DNA from: Bacteroidales bacterium UBA1077
Lineage (GTDB): Bacteria; Bacteroidota; Bacteroidia; Bacteroidales; UBA932
Assembly: GCA_002314195.1 (NCBI GenBank)
Contig: DCCQ01000076.1
Coordinates: forward strand, 36,855-80,496
Direction: 5' to 3'
Length of the DNA stretch: 43,642 bases
Below the pieces are notes generated by a model that saw only the letters and a program-made list of their open reading frames with translations, searched no databases and had not been told where the DNA came from. Of the stretch, positions 17,736 through 26,486 are shown piece after piece (position 1 is the first letter of the stretch; each line of letters starts with the position of its first letter). Position numbers and translations under genes: made by a program.

Positions 17736-18386
17736 ATGAACAACGGACTTATAATTCTGGATTTTGACGGTACCCTTTGCGATACCAGACAAACCATTGT
17801 CAAAACGCTCCAGATGACGATGGAAAAACTCTGCCTCCCAGTGGTTGATGAATATGCCTGTGCGGCGACCATCGGACTTCCTCTCAGCGTAAGCTTCAAG
17901 ACATTGTTTCCATCGTTGACGGAAGAACAAGCCCAAGAGTGTGCCGAGGCGTATAGGGACATATTCGAAGAAAACAAGAAACTGCTTGAACCAAAAGTGT
18001 TTCCTCATGTCTCAGAGACACTTAGGTCACTTAGGAAAAGCGGTTTTGTCTTGTCGGTCGCATCATCACGCTCAAATCATTCTCTTTTGGACTTTGTCAA
18101 GACTTTCGGTTTTGACAGCGACATTACATTGATCATAGGAGCTGATGACGTGACGAAGGCAAAGCCGGATCCAGAACCAGTCTTATTGACTTTGAGGAAG
18201 TTAGACTTTGATGCATCGGAGACTTTGGTTGTGGGCGACATGCCTTTCGACATCCTGATGGGACGCGGAGCCGGTACCAAGACCTGCGGTGTCACCTACG
18301 GCAACTCCTCACGTGACGATCTGCTGGGATGTGGGGCTGACTTCGTCATTGATGATTTCGCCTCTCTTCTGAACTTGACTTGGTAG
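17736..18386 (+). CDS. HAD-family phosphatase (phosphoglycolate phosphatase-like)
   Basis: The 216-residue protein has HAD motif I 'ILDFDGTLCDT' (nucleophile Asp9, acid-base Asp11), motif II 'SVASSRSNHS', motif III Lys in 'KAKPDPEPVLLTL' and motif IV 'VVGDMPFDILMGRGAG'. The helical cap between motifs I and II places it with the phosphoglycolate/beta-phosphoglucomutase-like HADs. Substrate is not readable from sequence. It starts 6 nt after the GH20 stop and is followed by a bidirectional terminator-like stem. Confidence 0.9.
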   Translation: MNNGLIILDFDGTLCDTRQTIVKTLQMTMEKLCLPVVDEYACAATIGLPLSVSFKTLFPSLTEEQAQECAEAYRDIFEENKKLLEPKVFPHVSETLRSLRKSGFVLSVASSRSNHSLLDFVKTFGFDSDITLIIGADDVTKAKPDPEPVLLTLRKLDFDASETLVVGDMPFDILMGRGAGTKTCGVTYGNSSRDDLLGCGADFVIDDFASLLNLTW

Positions 18387-18419
18387 TGGCAGTTGTCTTG
18401 AATTTGTGACATAGTGGCG

Positions 18420-18479
18420 GCGAAAAAAGAAAACCAAAATTTTGCACGGTAGACCAAAATTCAGGTTTTTATTTTTCGC
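18420..18479. terminator. Terminator-like inverted repeat between convergent genes
   Basis: GCGAAAAAAGAAAACC (18420-18435) pairs with GGTTTTTATTTTTCGC (18464-18479) with one mismatch, around an A/T-rich 28-nt loop. A-rich and T-rich arms serve both strands, fitting a shared terminator for the HAD gene and the transglycosylase gene. Confidence 0.55.
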
Positions 18480-18523
18480 TCCTTGTGCAGTGACAACAAA
18501 TCATTTCACTTCGTGACCCTTCA

Positions 18524-19426
18524 TTATTTCCCGGACGGAATGATGATCTTGTAGGTGTGTCCGGCCTTGTTGAGAAGTTTGTTGTCGCGCAGCCAGAGAT
18601 TCGCTTCCTTAAGTTGATAATACGTCACTCCGTGCTCCTCGGCAAAATCCACGAGGCTTGCTATCGCGCCGCTGACCGTGACAACCTCTTTCGGAGAATG
18701 GCAAGGGTACTTTTCAAAATCATTCACATTGAAACCGAAAGCAGCCGGGTTCTCGAAAAACATCTTAGCTGAAAGAATCCTGAACATGTAGCGTGAGGTC
18801 TCCTCGACCAGCCAAAGATCCAAGGCTGATTTCTGCCTTTGGTCTGTGAGACGACGGGAGATGCCTCCCTGTCCGGCATTGTAGCTCGCCGCAACGGTCA
18901 TCCAGTCCCCGTACTTCTCGTAGGCTCTGCGCAGGTACTTGCAGGCCGCCAAGGTCTCTTTCTCGATGTTGTAACGTTCATCGACCTCGGCATCGATGAT
19001 CAGACCATATTCTTTTCCGGTCATCTTGGTGAACTGCCAGAGACCTGCCGCCCCGGCTGATGAATATGCCTTCGGGTTGAGGTTGCTCTCAATTGCCATG
19101 AGGTATTTCAGGTCATCAGGAATGCCGTTCTGTTTGAGAATGGGTTCGATCTGCTTGAAGTAGCGGTCTGATTTCTTCAGCATGAGTATGGAGTTGGAAT
19201 GCATGTAGGTGAATGAGATCAGTTCCCTGTCCATCCTCTCGTAGAGGTCGCTTCTGTCAAACCGTACCGTGTCTCCGGCGAAAATGATCTGCCTCGGTAC
19301 TGCCGGGGCTCTGAAATGAAGTTCTTCCTGTGGGTAGATCTGAGCTGTGGAAATGAAAGCGCCGCCGGCCATAAGTATAATGGCAACTGCGGAAAGTCTG
19401 AATATTCTTGCGGTTGATAAAGTCAT
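18524..19426 (-). CDS. Lytic murein transglycosylase (SLT domain, MltD-like)
   Basis: The protein has a signal peptide ('LSAVAIILMAGGAFISTAQ'), then an SLT domain with the catalytic Glu in 'LMAIESNLNPKAYSSAGAAGLWQF' and the motif 'VAASYNAGQGG'. It cleaves peptidoglycan between MurNAc and GlcNAc. The C-terminus ('AEEHGVTYYQLKEANLWLRDN...HTYKIIIPSGK') resembles one LysM-like repeat. The frame is open six codons further to 19444, but that ATG would fall on the expected transcription start of the box at 19452-19459, so ATG 19426 is used. Confidence 0.92.
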   Translation of the reverse strand: MTLSTARIFRLSAVAIILMAGGAFISTAQIYPQEELHFRAPAVPRQIIFAGDTVRFDRSDLYERMDRELISFTYMHSNSILMLKKSDRYFKQIEPILKQNGIPDDLKYLMAIESNLNPKAYSSAGAAGLWQFTKMTGKEYGLIIDAEVDERYNIEKETLAACKYLRRAYEKYGDWMTVAASYNAGQGGISRRLTDQRQKSALDLWLVEETSRYMFRILSAKMFFENPAAFGFNVNDFEKYPCHSPKEVVTVSGAIASLVDFAEEHGVTYYQLKEANLWLRDNKLLNKAGHTYKIIIPSGK

Positions 19427-19451
19427 TGACCCTGAGATTTTCAATTGAAGA

Positions 19452-19459
19452 CAAATTTA
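19452..19459 (-). promoter_or_regulatory. Bacteroidota -7 promoter box before the transglycosylase
   Basis: The minus strand reads TAAATTTG, matching TAnnTTTG. A start near 19445 gives a leader of about 20 nt to ATG 19426. Confidence 0.6.
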
Positions 19460-19483
19460 GTGAAATGAATTTGATAAGTGAAT

Positions 19484-19533
19484 ATCACAAAAAGAAAAAA
19501 AGACCGGGTTCCGATTTCAGGAGTCCGGCCTTT
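19484..19533 (-). terminator. Rho-independent terminator of SusC/SusD locus 2 operon
   Basis: On the minus strand AAAGGCCGG (19533-19525) pairs with CCGGTCTTT (19507-19499) with one mismatch, followed by a long T-run broken by one C. It lies 19 nt past the last gene of the eight-gene operon. Confidence 0.8.
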
Positions 19534-19551
19534 CATATTCATTTGTGGTGG

Positions 19552-21696
19552 CTATTGTGACACCATCACCTTTTCTCCGAGGAAAGCGTCCGCCTGTGAG
19601 GACATCGAAGCCTTGGTTGAAGTTCCGAACGGCTCCAGGGTGAGGGCGCTGTAGGTCTTGGAGCCTACGCTCTGCCTCAGGTACGATGAACCAGTGGCGT
19701 TCTCGGTGCTAAACAGCAGGAACTGGTAGCTGTTGACGGCATCGCTAGCGTAAGGACTTGGAGTCATGTGGATCACTCCGTCAATGAAACCGAGGGCTAT
19801 GCTGTTGGCTCCCCAGTATATGGACAGGCCGTCCGAGAAACCAAGTGTCACATAATTACCTTTGTAGCGACCGAGTTTCTGCGGCTCGATGATGACCGAA
19901 TGGCTCTCTGGATCGTAGTACGCTTTCACGTCAGGAGTGAAGTCACTGGTGTTGGACAGGCCACTGATTGTGACATCGTTGCCGCCAAGGCTGTAGATGT
20001 CCACGCGGAATGATTCTTCAGCGGATGAGGATGCACCGTCAACCGTGGCCGTGGCCTTGAAAGCTCCGATGAAATCCTCCACAGTCTTGCCCTGATCGAA
20101 GTTCGCGGACGTGTAACCTTTTGTTGAGGCTGTCTTCTGTACAAAGGACGTGTCTCCAAACTCATTGACAACGCAGACGCACAGGGTGTAGGTCGTACCT
20201 TGCTTGAGGGTGTTGAAGACTGTGGCGAAGCCTTCATCAGTGCCCAGTTTCTGAACGAACTCCTCGTTGACTTCGTTGCCCCTTTCCCAAGCGATCTGAG
20301 CAGCGCTCTGTCCAAGGTTCTGTTCCATGTACTCAAGGTAATCCGTCCTCATGCAGAGGTACTTGAGAGACGCGGCGTTGTCCGCCTGCATGTCCCAGAA
20401 CAAGGTGGTGTAAGGGGAGTAGAGCGGGTTGGACTCGTCTCTTCTCCATTCGAACTTGTTGACTTTCGGAAGGTACTTTCCGTCAGGATCGCATGTGAAT
20501 CTCTGCATGTAGAGGACAGAGGCTGTTGACGTGGAATCGTAGGCGAGGGCCACAGCCGTGCAGTTTCCGGAACCTACGTTCCAGAGTTCGGAACTGTCAT
20601 CGTACAATGTGAGCACAGGAACGCTTCCCGGTGTCTTGTCCTCGGAGATCAACTTTTTGATCTCTTCTTGGCGGGCGGAATCTCCTGTGATGTCACCTCT
20701 GACCACAGTCGCCTTGTAGAACTTGGCATATTCATTCTTGTGGAAAGAGAGCCTTGGAGCCTTGAAACCTGTTTCCGTGGTCTCGATTCCATCGAACGTA
20801 ATCTCTACCGCAGGAGTCTTGTCCTCATTGCCATCGAATGTAAGCGTCTCGGCGCCTTGCGCGAAATAGCCGGCCGAGACGTAGTAGATCAAGTAGAACG
20901 AGAATGTGCCCTTGCCATCGTAGGTGCATGGGTAGGAACTGTAGGCCGCTTTGTTGCCGGTGTACTCCGCCATGTCTGCAACTTTGACATATTCATTGTA
21001 ATTGGAGTTGTAGTAGCCGATCGACTGGGCCGGCACAGTGCAGGAGTTGTCATCGTTGAGGATGAACTTGAAGGACACACCGCTCGCCCAATCATTGACT
21101 TTGAAGATGTTGGCCCCCACCGCTTTCTCCACCTCAAGGCCGGAGTCTTGTCCGGTGTAGAAGGCGTTGTAGTGGTAAGTGGCGGTCTGCGGAACCTTGG
21201 CTCCGCTCTCATCGGTTCTGTAGTAGGTCTCCCATTCAAGGGCGTAGGACACACTAAGGTTGATCTTGTCAGAGAACTGAGTGACATAAGCTCCGTTCCC
21301 TGTCTCCTCCTGACGGTCGGAGATTAGGATCGTCGCGTTCAGCGATGAGCCAGCGAGAAGTCTTCCAAGGTTCACCTCCACGGGAATCTTCACTGAATAG
21401 CTTCCGTTAGGGATGGTGACGGTTTCCGGGACGGTAAAAGAGTCCTCGTTCTCGCCTTTCTTCTGGAGTCCCACTGACAGTTCGCCCTTGTCGCTCGGGC
21501 GGGCCAGCTCAATCTCGATCGTTCCTGTCTTGATCCCTTGAGGAAACTCCTTTGTCAGGGATGACTGGATGAAGTGGATCTCCTTCGCATCGTCTGAGTT
21601 CGGGCTATAGACAGTCCCGTTTTGCTCCTTGTCGCAGCCGATGGCGAGAAGGAAAAGTGATGCCATAAGGCATGATATTGTTTTTGAATATTTCAT
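19552..21696 (-). CDS. Large lipoprotein, last gene of SusC/SusD locus 2
   Basis: The 714-residue protein has a lipobox 'LAIGC' (Cys21) and follows the SusD gene by 15 nt, the position where surface-exposed binding lipoproteins (SusE/SusF-type in function) are often encoded. Residues about 40-155 look Calx-beta-like ('TIEIELARPSDKGELSVGL', 'TVTIPNGSYSVKIPVEV'). The middle has a beta-rich block with repeated Tyr/Asp/Gly, and about 480-530 resembles an FN3-like strand set ('GTTYTLCVCVVNEFGDTSF'). No family was recognised with certainty. It is probably a substrate-binding lipoprotein on the cell surface. A strong terminator follows. Confidence 0.85.
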   Translation of the reverse strand: MKYSKTISCLMASLFLLAIGCDKEQNGTVYSPNSDDAKEIHFIQSSLTKEFPQGIKTGTIEIELARPSDKGELSVGLQKKGENEDSFTVPETVTIPNGSYSVKIPVEVNLGRLLAGSSLNATILISDRQEETGNGAYVTQFSDKINLSVSYALEWETYYRTDESGAKVPQTATYHYNAFYTGQDSGLEVEKAVGANIFKVNDWASGVSFKFILNDDNSCTVPAQSIGYYNSNYNEYVKVADMAEYTGNKAAYSSYPCTYDGKGTFSFYLIYYVSAGYFAQGAETLTFDGNEDKTPAVEITFDGIETTETGFKAPRLSFHKNEYAKFYKATVVRGDITGDSARQEEIKKLISEDKTPGSVPVLTLYDDSSELWNVGSGNCTAVALAYDSTSTASVLYMQRFTCDPDGKYLPKVNKFEWRRDESNPLYSPYTTLFWDMQADNAASLKYLCMRTDYLEYMEQNLGQSAAQIAWERGNEVNEEFVQKLGTDEGFATVFNTLKQGTTYTLCVCVVNEFGDTSFVQKTASTKGYTSANFDQGKTVEDFIGAFKATATVDGASSSAEESFRVDIYSLGGNDVTISGLSNTSDFTPDVKAYYDPESHSVIIEPQKLGRYKGNYVTLGFSDGLSIYWGANSIALGFIDGVIHMTPSPYASDAVNSYQFLLFSTENATGSSYLRQSVGSKTYSALTLEPFGTSTKASMSSQADAFLGEKVMVSQ

Positions 21697-21711
21697 CGTC
21701 TCTAAATGCTA

Positions 21712-23268
21712 TCAAGGATTCTGATCTTCTTCGTTGATGTCAGGGTTGGCGTCAAGCTCATCCTTAGGAATCGTCAGCACCCAATCGTAGGTGTCGGCGT
21801 TTGTGAGGTCGACGCCGTTCCTCTTCATCATCGCGATGCACTCCTCGGCGAATCCGTCCTCGGCGCGGCGGTCGATGCCCTGTCCGGTGCGGCGCACGTC
21901 GAAGATGCGGCCGTATTCACCCCACAGCTCGACACGTCTCTGGATCAAGATGTTCTCAAGCAGGGATCCTGTCCAAGTTGTCGTGGTCGCACCAAGGTGA
22001 GTGCCGGAGTAGTTGTAGGCGTTGTATTTAGGATTCCTCTTGGCCATCACCTTGTTCATCAGGTCACGGGCCTTGTCCTGGTCACCAAGCCTGAGAGCCG
22101 CCTCGGCGGCGGTGAAGTACATCTCCTCGACCCTCATGTATATGTAGTCTCCTAGCCATGACTGGACATTGGAGAACGCGAACTTTTTCGAGATGTAAGG
22201 AGACTCCTTGTCTGTAGGATTCCACCACCTGAGGCGGATGTCGCCTGATCCGATGTGGTTGTAGAGCTGCTTGTTGATCAGCTTAGGGGCGGACTTGGCA
22301 TAGGCTCCGTCGGCATTGTCCATGTGGGTGAAGAATCCGGCGTAGGCACCGGACTGCTCGGAAGTCTCGATTCCTGCTCCCCACATCACGTTGCCGGCGC
22401 TGATGGTGTTCATGCCACCCATCAATTCGTTCTCACCTCCGATTTGGTAAGAACCTTCGTTGATTACCTGAGAGGCCGCCTTGTAGGCTCCATCCCAGTC
22501 ACCTTCGGCCAGACAGGCGCGGGATTTGATTCCCAAGGCGACATATTCATTGATGTGGGATTTGTTGCCTTTGTTCAGTGCTGAGGACTCTCCTTTTGAG
22601 AGCCGCACGACGGCGGAATCAATGTCGGAGTCAATCTGTTTGTAGACAACCTCAAGGTTTTCCCTCGGCTTGCCTTCCGTGCTGATGGATGTAGGCTCAG
22701 TGTAAACAGGCACTCCCGGATCGCTCCAGCGATACCTCTCGGTCATCGGATTGTACGGCGCTCTGGCGAACCATGTGGCGAGGCTGAGGTAGGAGAACGC
22801 CCTGATGGCGTAAGCCTGGCCGACGACGTAGGAAACATCGGCGGAAGCCCCTCCCATTTTGTCCTTGGCCGCGATAACGGTGTTCGCGTCCGAGATCCAC
22901 TTGTAGTTGGCGTACCAGACGTCGTAGGACCGGAACGCAGAGGAGGAGTATTGGTTCTTGACGTTGTAGACGTGGTCGTACCAGAACCATCCGTTACCCT
23001 GGGATTTCATGATCAGGTCATCTCCCATCATGTCCTGTGCCAGGCTGTAGGCGGATACTCCGAAACATTGGTGTGTGTTGCCGGAGGTTGACCATCCGGC
23101 GGTCCACATCGAACGGTAGATCCCGTTGATGGATGTGATGGCTGTGGAAGCTTCCTTCATCAGTTCCTCTCCTGAGCCGGAATCTGTCGGGTTGAACTCA
23201 AGCATGTCGCTGTCGCAGGAAACGGACGCGATTGCGAGAGCCGCAAGAATATATAGTTTCTTTCTCAT
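21712..23268 (-). CDS. SusD/RagB-family nutrient-binding lipoprotein
   Basis: The 518-residue protein has a lipobox 'IASVSC' (Cys19), SusD-like N-terminal text ('LEFNPTDSGSGEELMKEASTAITSINGIYRSMW'), an AYAIRAFSYLSLATWF helix typical of the TPR part, and the C-terminal conserved block 'NILIQRRVELWGEYGRIFDVRRTGQG'. It follows the SusC-like gene after 11 nt and should form the SusCD complex of locus 2. Length is typical. Substrate is unknown; see the operon note on the protease. Confidence 0.95.
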   Translation of the reverse strand: MRKKLYILAALAIASVSCDSDMLEFNPTDSGSGEELMKEASTAITSINGIYRSMWTAGWSTSGNTHQCFGVSAYSLAQDMMGDDLIMKSQGNGWFWYDHVYNVKNQYSSSAFRSYDVWYANYKWISDANTVIAAKDKMGGASADVSYVVGQAYAIRAFSYLSLATWFARAPYNPMTERYRWSDPGVPVYTEPTSISTEGKPRENLEVVYKQIDSDIDSAVVRLSKGESSALNKGNKSHINEYVALGIKSRACLAEGDWDGAYKAASQVINEGSYQIGGENELMGGMNTISAGNVMWGAGIETSEQSGAYAGFFTHMDNADGAYAKSAPKLINKQLYNHIGSGDIRLRWWNPTDKESPYISKKFAFSNVQSWLGDYIYMRVEEMYFTAAEAALRLGDQDKARDLMNKVMAKRNPKYNAYNYSGTHLGATTTTWTGSLLENILIQRRVELWGEYGRIFDVRRTGQGIDRRAEDGFAEECIAMMKRNGVDLTNADTYDWVLTIPKDELDANPDINEEDQNP

Positions 23269-23279
23269 TTAATATCCTC

Positions 23280-26200
23280 CTAGAATTGAATGTCTATGCC
23301 CGCCACGATGGCTCTCGACGGAGCGTAGGAATATGACACGCTACCCGTGAAGTTGTACTGGGGGTCCATGCCGTCAAGGTGGTTGAACATGGCGATGTTG
23401 TCAGCTGTGACGAAGAGCCTCAGAGCGCTGACGTCAATCTTCGAGAGCCAGTTTTTAGGAAATGTATAGCCAAGCGTGATGTTCTTGATGGCGAAATACG
23501 AAGCGTTGATGAGGGCGGAGTCGTTCGCAGGGGATGCCCCTCCGATCTCAACCATAGGGACATCCGTCACGTCGCCAGGCTTCTGCCATCTGCGCAGGAT
23601 GTTTTTGTGCCAGTTGTTGCCGGCGTACTGCACATTCATGGTTCCTGAATACAGCCCGTCATAGACCTTGCCTCCGATCGACCATGTGGTCAAGAAAGAG
23701 AGGTCGATGTTCTTGAATATCACGAAGCTCGATCCAAGGCTTCCGGATACGGCCGGCTCGCGGCTTCCCATGTAGTACTTGCTCAGGGAGGCGAGAGAGA
23801 CGTTGTCGGTAACATATTCATCGCACCTGACATTGCTGACGGCTCCGGTCTCGTCCACGCCCCTCTTCCAGTAGGCGTAGTAGAGCCGCTTTCCGGTCGC
23901 TGGATCGACTCCCGCCGTCTTGGAGAGGTAGAATGTGTAGATTGGCTTTCCGACCTCGATGACCGAGGCACCGGAGCTGATGAAGTCCTGTGACGAGGTG
24001 AGGCTTGTGACCTTGTTGCGGTTCAGCGAGGCCATGGCGTTGGCGTCCCATCTGAAGTTCGGCCTGTCGATGATGTTCACCCTTCCGGAGAACTCAAAAC
24101 CCTGGTTTCTCATCGACCCCACGTTGGCGTCGTAGCCGGTGAATCCGGTCGAGATCGCAAGCGGGCTCTCAAGCAGCATGTCGCGGGTGTTGCGGTTGTA
24201 ATATTCAGCGGTGAAAGTCACCTTTCCGCCGAAGATGGAGGCTTCGATTCCGGTGTTGAGGTTGCCGTTCTTCTCCCACGTGATCGCCTTGTTCTCAAGC
24301 TTGGAGGCGAAGGCTCCGGCCTCGCTTCCGTTGGCCCAGGTGTAGTCGTACAGGCCTTGCCATGCGTAGTAGGTACCGAGGTTGTCGTTGCCCTGCACTC
24401 CGTAGGAGGCCTTGACCGTCAGATTGCTCAGCCATGAGGAGAACCGCTCCATGAACTTTTCCTGTGACAGCCTCCATGACGCTCCGACAGACCAGAAATT
24501 ACCCCAACGGTCAGTCCTGTAGAATCTGGAGGAGCCGTCGGTACGCCAGCTGGCGTCGAAATAGTAACGGTTCCTGAATCCGTAGTTCAGCCTTGTGAAC
24601 CAGGATTCTATTCCATAGTTGTTCGAGTAGCTGGAATTCCCGGAAGTCGTCACGGCCGGGTCGAGCTCGTCTATCCCGTCCATGATTCCGGTCTTCTCGC
24701 CCATCGCGTAGTTGAACCGGTAGCGGTAATATTCATGACCGAGCAGGACCTTGATGTCGTGGTCGGAGAACGTGCGGTCGTAGTTCAGGATCTGGTTGAA
24801 GGTGTAGCTGAGAGTCCTTGTGTTGGTCTTGCTCAGGCGGCCGCCCTGATCCGCGGCGTTGCCGTGGTACTTGTCGTTGGTGATGGTACGCTGGTAGTCA
24901 TTGAAGTCGGTTCCCAGATTAGCTGTCAGCCGCAGGCCGTAGAGAAGAGCATCCTTCCTTGTCGTTCCCAATGTGATGTACGATCTGGCCGACAAGGTGT
25001 TGCGGTAGTAGTAGGCCCTGTTGTTATAAAGCTCGGCCTTTGAGTTGAATCCCTGCGCGGTAGGACGGTTGGCGTAGCCGTTGTCGTCCTCGTCACCATA
25101 TTCATACTGAAGGTTTCCAGCCTCGTCGAGGATGTTGTTTCCGGCCATGTCCTTAAGATAGACAGGGTAGACAGGCGCCATGAACTGTGCGGTGTACCAG
25201 ACGTTGGATGTCGTGGAGCCGGAGAAGTTCTGGTAGTCGGCCTTCGTGTGCGAGTAGTTCGCGCTCATCCCGACCTTCATCCAGGAATTGGCCTGGGAGT
25301 CCACGTTGACTCTTCCTGTGTAGCGGTTGAAGTCCGTGTTCTGGAGGATTCCGTTCTCCTTGTAGTAACCCATCGAGATAAGGTAGTTGACCTTTTCGGT
25401 CGCTCCGTTCACGGAGAAGATGTGCTCCGTGCGCAGGGCGGCGTTGTCGCTGATCTCGTCCATCCAGTTTTCGTTCCACGCGGCGACAGCGTCATCCTTG
25501 ATCTTGCCGGTGGCCGGGTCGATGAGGGTTGACCAGTTGTAGTTCTTGTAAGGGTTGTAATATTCAGGATTCTTCAGGCCGCCGATGGTCTGGCCGAGGT
25601 TGGCCGCGGCGTAGGCGCTTGCGCCCTCGAAATCCATTCCGGTGCTGTACTGTGCGCTGTTCCTGAGGGACTCGTAGGTCAGTCCGACGAAGTCTTTCAT
25701 GCCCACGAGGTCGTAACGCTTCAATGAGCGAGATGCGACACCGGCGCTGCCCTTGTAACTGACGACCGAACGTTCGCCGCTGCCTTTCTTGGTGGTGATG
25801 ACTATGACACCGTTGGCTCCTCTCGCTCCATAAAGCGCGCCGGCCGACGCGTCCTTGAGGACGGTAAGTGACTCGATGTCAGCAGGGTTGATGGCGCTGA
25901 GCGATCCGTCGTAAGGGATGCCGTCAACAACGTACAGAGGAGTGGAAACAGCGTTTATGGAACCGATTCCTCTGATCATGATCGAGGCTCCCTCGCCAGG
26001 CTGCCCGCCACCGGAGGTGACCTGAAGCCCGGCCACGGTGCCTTCGATGGATTTGGTGATGTTGCCGGTCACCCTTTTCTGGAGTTCGTCGCCTTTCACG
26101 ACGGAGGCCGAGCCGGTGAAACTGCTTTTCTTGGCCGTGCCGTAGGCGACAACCATGACTTCTCCGATCTCGTCATCGATCGCGTCCTCCTGAAGGACCA

Positions 26201-26486
26201 CGTCGATTACAGTTTTCCCCGCCACGCTTATCTTCTGGGTGACATAGCCGATGCTGGAGAATGTCAGGACAGCGTCGGACGGGATTCCAGACATGGACCA
26301 TGTTCCGTCCTCCGCCGTGACCGTTCCGGTCGTGGTGCCTTCGATGAAGACCCCGACTCCGATCAGCGGGAGATTGCCGCTGTCTTTGACCGTTCCTTTC
26401 ACAGTGACGTTCTGAGCTTTTGCGGCCAGGACGCAGAGAAAGGCCAGCAGAGTGGCGCTGATTGTTCTCTTTATGCTATTTCTCAT
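23280..26486 (-). CDS. SusC/RagA-family TonB-linked outer membrane protein
   Basis: The 1068-residue protein has a clean signal peptide (MRNSIKRT to AAKAQ), a carboxypeptidase-regulatory-like domain ('VKGTVKDSGNLPLIGVGVFIEGT'), a TonB-box-like segment ('GEVMVVAYGTAKKSSFTGS'), the plug with 'NPADIESLTVLKDASAGALYGARGANGVIVITTKKG', and a barrel ending 'AGIDIQF' with terminal Phe. It starts inside the 3' end of the FN3 lipoprotein gene (11-nt overlap), so translation of the two is probably coupled. It imports an unknown polymer fragment or peptide across the outer membrane with the downstream SusD. Confidence 0.96.
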   Translation of the reverse strand: MRNSIKRTISATLLAFLCVLAAKAQNVTVKGTVKDSGNLPLIGVGVFIEGTTTGTVTAEDGTWSMSGIPSDAVLTFSSIGYVTQKISVAGKTVIDVVLQEDAIDDEIGEVMVVAYGTAKKSSFTGSASVVKGDELQKRVTGNITKSIEGTVAGLQVTSGGGQPGEGASIMIRGIGSINAVSTPLYVVDGIPYDGSLSAINPADIESLTVLKDASAGALYGARGANGVIVITTKKGSGERSVVSYKGSAGVASRSLKRYDLVGMKDFVGLTYESLRNSAQYSTGMDFEGASAYAAANLGQTIGGLKNPEYYNPYKNYNWSTLIDPATGKIKDDAVAAWNENWMDEISDNAALRTEHIFSVNGATEKVNYLISMGYYKENGILQNTDFNRYTGRVNVDSQANSWMKVGMSANYSHTKADYQNFSGSTTSNVWYTAQFMAPVYPVYLKDMAGNNILDEAGNLQYEYGDEDDNGYANRPTAQGFNSKAELYNNRAYYYRNTLSARSYITLGTTRKDALLYGLRLTANLGTDFNDYQRTITNDKYHGNAADQGGRLSKTNTRTLSYTFNQILNYDRTFSDHDIKVLLGHEYYRYRFNYAMGEKTGIMDGIDELDPAVTTSGNSSYSNNYGIESWFTRLNYGFRNRYYFDASWRTDGSSRFYRTDRWGNFWSVGASWRLSQEKFMERFSSWLSNLTVKASYGVQGNDNLGTYYAWQGLYDYTWANGSEAGAFASKLENKAITWEKNGNLNTGIEASIFGGKVTFTAEYYNRNTRDMLLESPLAISTGFTGYDANVGSMRNQGFEFSGRVNIIDRPNFRWDANAMASLNRNKVTSLTSSQDFISSGASVIEVGKPIYTFYLSKTAGVDPATGKRLYYAYWKRGVDETGAVSNVRCDEYVTDNVSLASLSKYYMGSREPAVSGSLGSSFVIFKNIDLSFLTTWSIGGKVYDGLYSGTMNVQYAGNNWHKNILRRWQKPGDVTDVPMVEIGGASPANDSALINASYFAIKNITLGYTFPKNWLSKIDVSALRLFVTADNIAMFNHLDGMDPQYNFTGSVSYSYAPSRAIVAGIDIQF